A stretch of 64,000 bases of DNA. Source: Lateolabrax maculatus. Taxonomy: Eukaryota > Chordata > Actinopteri > Acropomatiformes > Lateolabracidae. A program made the position numbers and the translations under genes. The notes under the pieces are model-generated. The model did not search any database, was not told the origin of the DNA, and worked only from the letters and a program-made list of their open reading frames with translations. Shown in pieces: positions 38,400 to 46,075 of the stretch (within the stretch, counting starts at the first letter, position 1; every line of letters starts with the position of its first letter). Location: NCBI GenBank assembly GCA_031216445.1, contig CM062214.1, positions 5,355,501 through 5,419,500 on the forward strand. The letters are read 5' to 3'.

Positions 38400-41021
38400 C
38401 TTTCACACTTTACTGCTCTTTCTGAGAGCTGCAGTATGCCAAAGGACTTTCGAAAATCCCGGCAACAGAACGTATCACACATTTAGTCATTTCTTTTTGT
38501 TCTGAGTAGTGCAGATTTTTCATCAGTTCATCAAAAGTAAAGAGAGTCTCCAAAGAGTTTCAGACTCATTTCAGAATGGGTCTCAAGTGGGTGACGTGAT
38601 TTTATAATGATCTTCCAAAGTGGTTTGGGACCAGGCTTAAGTTGTAGGCTTACTTACACTTTTCTTTGTCTTGCATCATCCCCCGCTCTCAAAAAGGACA
38701 TGTTTACAACGTTGCATTTGGATAAGACATAACAGATTCATTATTTGAATTTAATTCTAAATGTTGAAGTAATTCACCGGTAAGCCCTGCCCTCCTCAGT
38801 TACTGTTGCTAGGCCTGTCAACACTTTTAACGTTACAGGCGATAAGGCCTTTAGGATGAGGACTTCCCAGTGTGGTTTTGGTGAATGTTAGGATCTCAGG
38901 TAACGTTGTAGTGTAGGCCTCAGAAGTGAACCTGGGTTAAATTTCTACCTGTGAGTCAGTTGGTAGGACATGCTAAAAATTGCAGCTTATAATTACAGCA
39001 GTCAAAGCAGACAAACACTTTTGCTCTTGTGCTTTTGGCTTTCAGAAGCCCATAAACCCACCACCTATCAGCAGTATCACCCTTACTGACGGCCCGTGTA
39101 TACGCATGTGGAGAAATCCAAAGCTTGACAGGCAGGACTGCCATGCCTAGTAACGGTTGCTAAGCTGTGATAGGACAATACCTGTTTGGGGGCGGGGGTT
39201 TTATGGACGGTTTATTATCAAAGCGCTGGACAGGATACATTTGAATGTAGCTGTGAGGGTGGGAAGTAGGTTCAGTAAACAATACATGTAGAAGTGATGA
39301 GGTGTGAGTGTATGTGTGTGTGTGTGCGTGCGTGTCATGCAGAGAGCCTCCCCTCTGAATTTAATTAAAAAGCTCTCTGATCTACCACAATGGAGCGCGT
39401 TTCTGATAATCTGCTGCTTTAATACAGCACAGTTTGATGTTTGTGTGTGCGTGCGCGAATGAACGTATAAGTGGGTGACTTAGCATATGGTGTGTGTGTG
39501 TGTGTGTTTTCTCAGCCCGGAGACACACGGTGCTCCTTAGAGAACTCATTACAAATAGTACAAGCCCTTCTCCACTTCTCTCAGCCTGTAATCCAGGTGC
39601 AGAATGTTCTCACTGCTCTGATTAAACAACTTCAACGACACAAAGTTACACAACAATCTTGTTTTACCTATCAATCTTCATCCTTCCAGTATTTTTAGAC
39701 AGTAGATTAGTATCTTACTGTTCTTACATATTACATTAGGCATAAACCAATCTGTTGTCGAAGGTTTGGATAAAAATACAGCTATTTTAAGTTCACCGAC
39801 GATGTCATCGCAACAAAACATCTTTGCTCCGTCTCTGAGATTTCAGCCTCCTCCCCAATACAATGAACGGGGAAAAGAATTTTGTTGGTGGCGGCCCCAG
39901 CAGTGGGAAATTATTTTCACCCTTCTACAAGCAGCAGTGCACCAGGGGGGAAGTCAGCACCAACTCATGCTGTGCAGACAAACATTGTTTATTTTGGATC
40001 CAAAAGTTTTCAAAGATGCCAAAAATGCCCGGCTGAATTTGGGCAACTAAAATGATGTGCAAGACATCTTATTGAAGTCAAGTCGGGTTTATTAATACAG
40101 GCCAGAAGCACTAATTTGGCTCAGTGGGTTTTACAATCTGTACAGCATAGAACACCCTCTGGCCTTAGACTCTCAGTTTGGATGAGGAAAAGGTTTACTT
40201 CCTTTACTTGGACAAAATAGGAGAGCAGCAGAGGAAGACGCACATTAGATAGATGTCGTGTGTTCAAAGCAGAAAGAAGTAATAAATGGTAGATTTACAA
40301 TATGGAGGAACAGAATGACATAGAGGAAAGAAGTTTGCATGAAAACTGCCAATTCATGTGAGAAACTGTGCGCACCGGGTTTCGGACCAGTTTAGTCTCA
40401 ATCTGTCTCGTCCACATGCCACAGACAGACTGGGCAGTTTGAGCACATGTTCAGTGCTAGGACAGCCAGCAGAGGGCACTGTGGGCTAACCTTTGGTGGC
40501 AGGAAGCAGGCGATCCTCGTCATGTTTCATCCCATGTTACTGGGTGTGTAGATGGATCTAATTGTTGGATTTTGAGATGTGCCATTTCTTCTAATGTTTT
40601 TGCTCTGTGGTTGCCAGGCGGACCTGAATCACAACATGCAGGACGACCCTGTGGCCTTCTACGGTGTCACCAGCCAATACGAGAGCTCAGAAAACATGAC
40701 CATCACCTGCTCCACCAAGGTCTGCTCCTTCGGCAAGCAGGTGGTCGAGAAGGTGGAGGTGAGGGTGGATTTAAATTGTTAACAGCAATAATCCACGGTC
40801 TCTTTTGTTTGTTGGCGATGTTTGAACCGATTTCTCTCTCTCTCTCTCTCTCTCAGACGGAGTACGCAAGGTTTGAAAACGGGCGCTTTGTCTACAGAAT
40901 CAGTCGCTCCCCAATGTGTGAATACATGATCAACTTTATCCACAAGCTCAAACACCTGCCTGAGAAATACATGATGAACAGTGTGCTGGAGAACTTCACT
41001 ATTCTGCTGGTGAGGACGTCA

Positions 41022-41068
<47 letters not shown>

Positions 41069-41165
41069 AATGTGGATAAATTAATGTTTTTTTTGTTTGT
41101 TTGTTTTTTTACTTCTGTGTATGTAGATGCATATCTAACGCCTTACTTTTTAACCCTTTCTTTCC

Positions 41166-41204
<39 letters not shown>

Positions 41205-41320
41205 AGGTTGTGAGCAACAGAGACACTCAGGAGACCTTGCTGTGTATGGCGTGTGTGTTCGAGGTGTCCAACAATGAGCACGGAGCACAGCACCACATCT
41301 ATCGACTCGTCAAGGAATAA
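23416..41320 (+). CDS. tead1: TEAD1 transcription factor (TEA domain), 11 coding exons
   Basis: Join 23416-23620, 29985-30049, 30972-31034, 33959-34090, 34290-34339, 34869-34930, 36240-36367, 37773-37937, 40618-40758, 40857-41009, 41207-41320: 425 codons plus TAA, all introns GT-AG with consistent phase. TEAD1 binds M-CAT DNA in the nucleus and recruits YAP/TAZ and VGLL co-factors. The TEA domain covers about residues 29-105, with recognition-helix block 'SSHIQVLARRKSRE' and the PKA-type serine at 103. The C-terminal YAP-binding domain carries the palmitoylation cysteine C358 (human C359), C326, W290 and Y420 (human Y421, the Sveinsson-atrophy residue). TEAD1 rather than TEAD3/4 is chosen because of the N-terminal 'SWSGSES' block and the linker sequence. 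Human TEAD1 is 426 residues. Oddities: AUG start, and a missing 'YNK'-like triplet after residue 235. Paralogue a or b cannot be told. Confidence 0.95.
24089..24124 (+). repeat. (GT)n microsatellite
   Basis: About 18 GT units in the intron after coding exon 1. Confidence 0.9.
24348..24712. mobile_element. Non-autonomous DNA transposon R6 with inverted ends
   Basis: The left end contains 'catggccaaaagtattggga' and the right end, reverse complemented, 'catgtggccaaaagtatgtg'. This inverted pair is a terminal signature of a common teleost Tc1/mariner-like MITE as I recall it. The 300 bp between shows no transposase frame, so it would be non-autonomous. Confidence 0.7.
26285..26600 (+). repeat. 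Dispersed repeat family R1, copy B
   Basis: Shares 'gggaaatatctggct', 'tgctccactatgttcacc', 'ttgaaccaaaacagtaaag' and 'aaaacaatgagctgaaag' with copies A, C and D. Best preserved copy in its central part. Confidence 0.6.
28546..28775 (+). repeat. Two (GT)n tracts
   Basis: GT tracts at about 28546-28582 and 28737-28775, separated by unique sequence. A further imperfect GT stretch lies at 28800-28827. They create spurious Cys/Val frames. Confidence 0.9.
29666..29722 (+). repeat. (GT)n microsatellite
   Basis: GT tract with a short GCGC interruption; another follows at 29891-29929, about 60 bp before coding exon 2. Confidence 0.9.
29985..30049 (+). CDS. tead1: tead1 coding exon 2
   Basis: 65 nt encoding the end of Gly69 and residues 70-90 (RNELIARYIKLRTGKTRTRK plus Q), the central TEA-domain helix. 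Acceptor 'ccctccag', donor 'caggtaata'. Identical in protein to the vertebrate TEAD consensus as I recall it. Confidence 0.95.
30050..30971 (+). other. tead1: tead1 intron between coding exons 2 and 3
   Basis: 922 bp. Contains a (GT)n tract at about 30791-30836 and a long C/T-rich tract (30895-30969) that serves as the polypyrimidine tract for the next exon. No other feature recognised. Confidence 0.8.
30972..31034 (+). CDS. tead1: tead1 coding exon 3
   Basis: 63 nt encoding residues 91-111, 'VSSHIQVLARRKSREFQSKL' plus K. This is the DNA-recognition helix and basic nuclear-localisation part of the TEA domain; S103 corresponds to the phosphorylated serine 102 of human TEAD1. Donor 'aaggtaagg'. 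Confidence 0.95.
32320..32560 (+). repeat. Dispersed repeat family R2, copy 2
   Basis: Contains 'gagaaaagcagcaaatgttc' and 'acatttgagaggctgaaacc' and ends with 'caaaacagtggattgat', matching the R2 pattern. More diverged on the 5' side. Confidence 0.5.
32669..32739 (+). repeat. (AC)n microsatellite
   Basis: About 35 uninterrupted AC units, the longest pure dinucleotide tract seen here. Confidence 0.95.
33959..34090 (+). CDS. tead1: tead1 coding exon 4
   Basis: 132 nt, residues 112-155. Begins DQSAKEKALQSISSMSSAQI and continues with VSATAIHSKLLPGI, the start of the proline-rich linker. It matches human TEAD1 ('DQTAKDKALQ', 'SATAIHNKL') better than TEAD3 or TEAD4. Donor 'caggtgata', followed at once by an AC tract. 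Confidence 0.95.
34091..34289 (+). other. tead1: tead1 199-bp intron with AC and GT tracts
   Basis: Contains (AC)n at 34098-34149 and (GT)8 at 34265-34280, ten bases before the acceptor AG. The two tracts are complementary in RNA and could pair across the intron. Confidence 0.85.
34290..34339 (+). CDS. tead1: tead1 coding exon 5
   Basis: 50 nt, residues 156-171 (LWQGMIPGGQSSSATE) plus two bases of Asp172. Linker segment corresponding to human 'FWPGMIQTGQPGSSQD'. The donor is 'gaagagtaagt', with GT at 34340; this phase is required to join 'DIKPFSQQAY' in the next exon. Confidence 0.92.
34340..34868 (+). other. tead1: tead1 intron between coding exons 5 and 6
   Basis: 529 bp. Contains a (GAT)n tract at about 34636-34671 and ends in a 'tctctgtttctctcag' acceptor. 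Nothing else recognised. Confidence 0.8.
34869..34930 (+). CDS. tead1: tead1 coding exon 6
   Basis: 62 nt completing Asp172 and encoding residues 173-192 (IKPFSQQAYSVQTAGTTTIS) plus one base of Gly193. Equivalent to human 'VKPFVQQAYPIQP'. Donor 'caggtgaga'. Confidence 0.92.
34931..36239 (+). other. tead1: tead1 intron between coding exons 6 and 7
   Basis: 1.3 kb, donor gtgagag, acceptor 'gttgtctag' preceded by a GT-rich stretch (36214-36232) instead of a usual polypyrimidine tract. No other element recognised. Confidence 0.8.
36240..36367 (+). CDS. tead1: tead1 coding exon 7
   Basis: 128 nt, completing Gly193 and encoding residues 194-235. Includes 'PAWQGRSIGTTKLRLVEFSS', the first strands of the YAP-binding domain, and ends FLETQRDQEA. 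Human TEAD1 continues 'DPDSYNKHLFV' here; the three YNK residues are absent after joining. A consensus gtgagt donor at 36368 is followed by an AC tract. Confidence 0.92.
36368..37772 (+). other. tead1: tead1 intron between coding exons 7 and 8
   Basis: 1.4 kb, AT-rich in the middle. An AC tract begins 8 bp after the donor (36375-36397). A strong C/T-rich tract precedes 'ctgaag|cac' at 37772. A 'tttcag' followed by gtgaga at 37661-37670 mimics a splice pair but encloses only one base. No clear microexon for the missing 'YNK' was found. Confidence 0.75.
37773..37937 (+). CDS. tead1: tead1 coding exon 8
   Basis: 165 nt, residues 236-290, starting HLFVNISQNSPSYSDPMLE and ending NAFYLIKFW. Contains the invariant '[20 protein letters not shown]' block of the YAP-binding domain. 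W290 corresponds to the conserved YAP-contacting tryptophan region. Donor 'tgggtgagc'. Confidence 0.95.
38349..38398 (+). repeat. (GT)n microsatellite
   Basis: About 24 GT units; an imperfect GT tract lies at 38193-38240. Confidence 0.9.
40075..40330 (+). repeat. Percomorph-type dispersed repeat R16
   Basis: Ordered words 'gtcgggtttattaataca', 'ttggctcagtgggttttaca', 'acaccctctggccttagact', 'ggatgaggaaaa', 'agagcagcagaggaag' and 'acagaatgacatagag' recall an abundant percomorph element with 'tttatttatatagcccaa...aaagggctttaca...ccctctgtccttagaccct...aggaaaaact'. It supports the taxonomic call. No coding frame. Confidence 0.65.
40618..40758 (+). CDS. tead1: tead1 coding exon 9
   Basis: 141 nt, residues 291-337. 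Starts ADLNHNMQDDPVAFYGVTSQ and ends 'KVCSFGKQVVEKVE'. C326 corresponds to human C327, one of the acylation-prone cysteines. Donor 'gaggtgagg', then only a 98-bp intron. Confidence 0.95.
40857..41009 (+). CDS. tead1: tead1 coding exon 10
   Basis: 153 nt, residues 338-388. Carries 'SPMCEYMINFIHKLKHLPEK' with C358, the conserved palmitoylated cysteine lining the lipid pocket, and ends 'NSVLENFTILL'. Acceptor follows a (TC)n tract that forms the polypyrimidine tract. Confidence 0.96.
41010..41206 (+). other. tead1: tead1 last intron, 197 bp, rich in GT repeats
   Basis: Contains (TG)n at 41025-41065 and (GT)16 at 41171-41202, the latter taking the place of the polypyrimidine tract immediately before 'ccag'. 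Together more than a third of the intron is UG repeat in RNA. Confidence 0.9.
41207..41320 (+). CDS. tead1: tead1 coding exon 11 (last)
   Basis: 114 nt, residues 389-425 and TAA at 41318-41320. Encodes VVSNRDTQETLLCMACVFEV and ends 'HGAQHHIYRLVKE'. Y420 is the YAP-interface tyrosine equal to human Y421. The stop codon is followed directly by CACACACAC. Confidence 0.95.
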   Translation, partial: VVSNRDTQETLLCMACVFEVSNNEHGAQHHIYRLVKE

Positions 41321-41338
41321 CACACACACTCATACACA

Positions 41339-41366
<28 letters not shown>
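41321..41366 (+). repeat. (AC)n tract at start of tead1 3' UTR
   Basis: AC at 41321-41329 and 41339-41366, separated by 'tcatacatg'-like bases. Complementary to the GT tract just before the last exon. Confidence 0.9.
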
Positions 41367-41369
<3 letters not shown>

Positions 41370-42299
41370 GGCCTTTGCTTGGTGATTAATGGTGACATTG
41401 GAGGTAAAATGTCAACAACAAAAAAACAAGAATCTACAAAAGTGTCTTTCAGCCGAACAACTCTACTTATTGAGGAAGGAAATGGCTGTGTTTCCACTGC
41501 TGCTCGCAAAACATCACGGCAGTAATTAGGTAATTTTTAATTAACATCAGATAAAACACAGTGTGCTGCAGAATCCTCCCCAAGAGGAGCGTTTCAACAC
41601 ATAAATATTAACTCCAACGAATCGGATGCTCATTAGCTGTAAAAAGCACAGTGGCAGTGCAGCCATAGAAACACATTAGAATCGACCTGGGTTGTTTTCC
41701 CAACAACATCCTGACTGATATCACCAGGAGATGTCATGGCTCCTGCTAATTGGTTTCTTCCTCTTTCTCACAGTAAATTTGTGTTTTGCTGATGATGGAA
41801 ATGAAAGTGGTGTTTCTGCCATGTGCTTTTGGGAAAGTCAACCCAGAAAAAATAAAATCCAAATCTCCCAATTTTTGCCCCCCTGTGACAAAAGTGTGTG
41901 TGTGTGTTATCTGCCAAGATACTGACGCACACTGAAGTTCAGACCCTGTGTAGGGAAATAACACTACTGCATTATCATATAGTACAGTATAGAGGTGGTT
42001 TTGTACAGATAGCCACTGCAAATTGTGTGAGCTGCATTCTTGCACAAAAAAGAGGTTTGTCCCAAAGAAAAGAAATCAAATTTGTACCTTTTTGTATGTT
42101 TTCTTTAAAAAAAAAAAGAATAGCTTCTAAACTTTGGGAAATTGTTTATTGATAGTAGCATATAGACTATATTTTAATTCCAGGAACACTATCTAAAATT
42201 TATGTTAATAAGAAAGTATAAGTGAAATTGAAAAATTCAGGTACATTTTTGTGCAACGGGGGACTCTTCATCAAGATTGAATAAAAAAAAGTCAGCATG

Positions 42300-42740
42300 T
42301 TAAAGATATAATCCTTAAGATTTCAGTCCTGGCTGATTGTGCGATTGCTGTCAGCATTAACCCTGCTGACAAACACATTAAGTCTCCTGTGACTGCTTCA
42401 CAATAAAAGCCACTCCGTATGTCGTCAGTTCAATACTTTTAATATGAAGGAGCAGTGGGAATTGTTTGGTTAACATTAACAGCAACTTAATACAGTGCTG
42501 AAAGGGCCTTACAGTAAACAATTAAATAAAATCACAAACAGTGAAGCTGGATTGCGTACATGGATCGTGACCTGTGAGGCAATTTGAATCCAGCACGGGA
42601 ATGATGGAGTCCGTCACAAAAAAAAATTACCATATCAAGAGGTAATTAAAGAATTTAAATATATTGAATGGTTTTTGCTGAAAAAATGCAGACTATAAAA
42701 AAATGTAATTACAGGAACATCTTAAGGATTATAACTTTAA
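42300..42740. mobile_element. MITE R10 with 22-bp near-perfect inverted ends
   Basis: Left end 42300-42321 (ttaaagatataatccttaag and on) and right end 42719-42740 are inverted repeats differing at one of 22 positions. The 441-bp element has no coding frame. The outermost TTAA could be target or part of the ends. It lies in the probable tead1 3' UTR and carries an AATAAA at 42402-42407. Confidence 0.75.
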
Positions 42741-43790
42741 ATATTTACTATATTGTGGTCAGTCCATTAGGAAGCACTGTGAATCTTTAAAACTAAACAA
42801 CGTGTTTCATGTTGTACAAGGGAAGGAAACGTTTCAAACCGTAAAGACAAACCTACGATTTTTCTCAATAGGTTTCACTTTGCAAATAAAACTTAGTTCA
42901 ATATTCTTGCACCAGCTAACTTGAGCTTTAACATGTCCATACTGACAAATGTTGCTAGACTGAAATGTTATTACGTCCATATTTAAATTAAAGATTCCCT
43001 GACCAGAAACCTGTTTTCCATTTCCCATGTCAGGACAGCTCGTTCAGTGCTCGTTTTTTACTCTAGAGGACATGGAAATGGTTGAATACAGAGGTCCCTT
43101 TAATCAGTCCAGGACTGGTTTCTTCCAGTTAGATTATATTATGTCAGAATTAAAGTCATTTATGAATCAAAAACCAAAAACTGTTGATGAAGTGTACTGT
43201 AGCAGGTGATGATTGGTGGTTCGTCTGTGTCATACTCCGCAGCGTGAAGTGCCTTTGGTTGGAAACAGCAGTAGACATTTCTAATCTGTTTCACGTAAAT
43301 CCTGATAATTTGGTGTTGTAGATGGTGTGTGTGAATATAAAGAACACATAATTAGGTATCACATGCCCCAGTTTTCAGTGTCTGAGGGCTAATTAATCCA
43401 AATTCCATACTTAATGGCTGTTTCTTGTTGTAATTTGTAGACAGTCAGCATTGAACCATCCTTAAGAATCTTAACTGTTTTTATTTCACACAGGATGTTA
43501 ATGAGACACATTCTTCACTTGGTATCTTATGACAGCATTTACATGTATTTGCATTTGTGTATTACATGTATGTGTGACAGATTCATGTCGAAACAGTGTG
43601 CGCAGTAGGTATCGTCTGGTGCCTCTTTTATAAAATGCAACTTGGACCTGTTACCACTATGGAAGACCAATTCTAATTTGCGTATCTTCACATCCCTGCT
43701 GTAAAATAATAATAACAAATCTGGCTGTAGGCATGTTCATACAGTAGGAAGACATTCTTATTGTTGATGCTGTTTTCTTTATAACCCTTA

Positions 43791-44189
43791 GAGAAATAGT
43801 TTGACATTTTGGGAGCTGTAAGCTTAGCATAAAGACCGGAAATGGGGTGAAAAAGCCATTCTAGCTTTGTTTGAATCCGCACAAAAGCCAAAATGTGTAA
43901 AGAAGTTGTCGGTTATCAGAAGTTACAGTGCCCGGAGAGGAAATAGTCCCAAACATTGTTTTTACACTTTGGTTTTTGTACGGATTAAACAAACATGATG
44001 AACGTGTTAAATGAGCTTTAGAGGTGTTGGTAGAAGGATGTCATTACCTTTGGATGGAGCCAGCCGAGCGCTTTACCCATTTCGAGTCTTTCTGCCAAGC
44101 CGGCTCTAGCTCCATATTTAACGTACAGACGTGAGAGAGGTATTGGTCTCCTCATCAAGTTTGTTTACCAAAATGTCGAATCATTTCCT
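43791..44189. mobile_element. Palindromic MITE-like element R4, copy 1
   Basis: Ends 43791-43814 (with 'gacattttggg') and 44166-44189 (with 'ccaaaatgtcgaa') are inverted repeats. Inside, 'gcttagcataaagaccggaa' and 'tcgagtctttctgccaagc', and 'gaatccgcacaaaagcc' and 'tttttgtacggattaaac', are also mirrored, so much of the 399 bp can fold on itself. It matches a widespread teleost repeat and recurs at 56065, 57715 and 63185. Located in the probable tead1 3' UTR. Confidence 0.7.
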
Positions 44190-46051
44190 CAAAATTTAAT
44201 TGAAAATAATTTGAGACCACACTAATTAGCATCCCACGTGGCAAAAAAAATGTGTCGACACCCGGTCTTTATCCAACAAGTAGTTATATATTGATGACTT
44301 TCTACTGAAAAGTTAGCCAGATAACTCTTGCAGCAGACCCCAGGCCTTCTGGTGGGTGCTTGGTAGTGTTGAGACTCCTGAAAGACTCAGTGTGTCCCCG
44401 CATGTACACCGAAAAGACCAAAATGAACACCAAACTGACGTGCGCATTAATGAATGAGGTTTTTAACATATTGTAATAATGAAGATTATGCTGACTAAGA
44501 CAGTGGCAAGACTCACGGGGTTGTGTTTCCTGTGTGACCAGCTGGGATGCTATGTGGTGTCCAGAAAACGTTGCAAATTGACTTTGTGTTTAGGGCAACT
44601 TTAACCATTTTTTACCAGATCTGGAATGAGCCATCTTTAGTCAGAAGTGGCCAGCTGTTAAATATTTGGTCTTGAAAAGCAGGGAGTCATATCTGACTTG
44701 TGTTGAAGGGCCATCAGTCTTTTATCTTTGTGCTGAAAAATGTTTAGGTTTGCCATTGTCCAAAACAACTATATTTTGACTCTATTCGTCTATAAGACTC
44801 CCTTGGGTGTCTCTCAGGGTTACAGCTACCTGTCCAACAAAACACAACTGTTTGAACACACCGGTGAATCTCTGTCAGGAAACCCCCCGAACCCCCGGCC
44901 CCCCTTCAGCTTTCCCAGAGCTCTGTCTCACACTCCACTAGTTTGTTGTTTCTAGGCAGACTGCTAGACCTTCACAGCAGAGTACCAACATGTAACATGT
45001 ACATGATAACCCAACACACAGCCTCAGAGGGGCGGATTTTGCAATAATGACCCTCTGTCTGGACATTATCTACCACCTGCATACCAAAGACAGTCATCAT
45101 GTGACACGGAATACAGAGGAAAAGGGATGTATTACAAGCTAGAGTAACTTACAAGCTTCTGCCAAAAAATAAATAAATAGAGTTTCAAGGAGAAGGACTA
45201 GAAACATCTGTAGCTCACTGGCTGCACTGTAAAACTGTACTGATGTAAGTAAAAAAATCATAAATACGACGAATAAACAAAAAGTTATGGAAGTTTTGGT
45301 TTAGGAAAGTGTGCATTAACATGTTTTTGTCTTTAAAGACATATTTTGATTTGACCTTATCAAATATGGACACCTCTTATCATCTTGGTTGGCAGACTGA
45401 AGAAACCCTGTATGAGAAGTCCACTGGAAACTGTGATTATTTAAAATGTCCCTAAATGTCTGTTAAACTTTGCAAAGGAATCCACTGTAGGGCCTTACTG
45501 TTAAATGTCCACTCATTCTAATCAACCAGAGAATGTGCTCACACTAAAAAAGTCACACAGAGCTCCGAGGCCTAAAGGACGTTCAAAAAAGGTTTCAAAG
45601 TTCGGCAAAGTGCTGAGTTTCTGAATCATCGTCGTCTGTGTTGTTAATGGCGTCTCGTATGTGCAAGTTGGATATTTATCTTCTTTTCCGAACCACGTGT
45701 GGCACAGAACTCCTGTCTGTAATCAATTCCAAAATGGCCTTGAATCTTTTCGCTCTGGTGCACGCGCAGCACACCTGTGTGTGCACTGAGGGTTTTTGAT
45801 AAGGTGCTTTGTATAAAAGTGACAATAACGTTTATTACAGATGTTGTGTATATCTTTGATATTCTAATGTTTATCCTATTTTGCGAAAAAGAGAGTACAT
45901 TTTGGAAAATCCAAAAGCTAGCAATGTGTGTCTGTTGGTACTGCACAGGGTCTGATCTTTCCTTTGTAACTTTTTTTCCCCTCATGGCTAAAAGTATGTT
46001 AGATATTTTCTAGCTTTGTAGAGACTTTGTACGCATATGCTATTCAGTTTA

Positions 46052-46057
46052 AATAAA
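46052..46057 (+). terminator. tead1: Candidate distal poly(A) signal of tead1
   Basis: AATAAA followed 15-35 bp later by a 'ctgtgctctggggtttttt' stretch, a plausible GU/U-rich downstream element. Confidence 0.5.
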
Positions 46058-46075
46058 TGGTCAGTTCCAAACTGT

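Larger units (their letters stand above)
37938..40617 (+). other. tead1: tead1 intron between coding exons 8 and 9
   Basis: 2.7 kb with GT tracts at 38193-38240 and 38349-38398 and a percomorph-type dispersed repeat R16 at 40075-40330. No exon recognised. Confidence 0.8.
41321..46075 (+). other. tead1: Probable tead1 3' UTR
   Basis: No coding frame follows the stop. An AATAAA at 46052-46057, within 'cagtttaaataaatggtcag' and followed by a GT/T-rich stretch, is the best distal poly(A) signal. A UTR of this length fits the long 3' UTR known for vertebrate TEAD1. Several earlier AATAAA matches exist (for example 41849 and 42402) and could give shorter ends. Two inverted-repeat elements lie inside (42300-42740 and 43791-44189). 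Extent is inferred, not shown. Confidence 0.5.
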
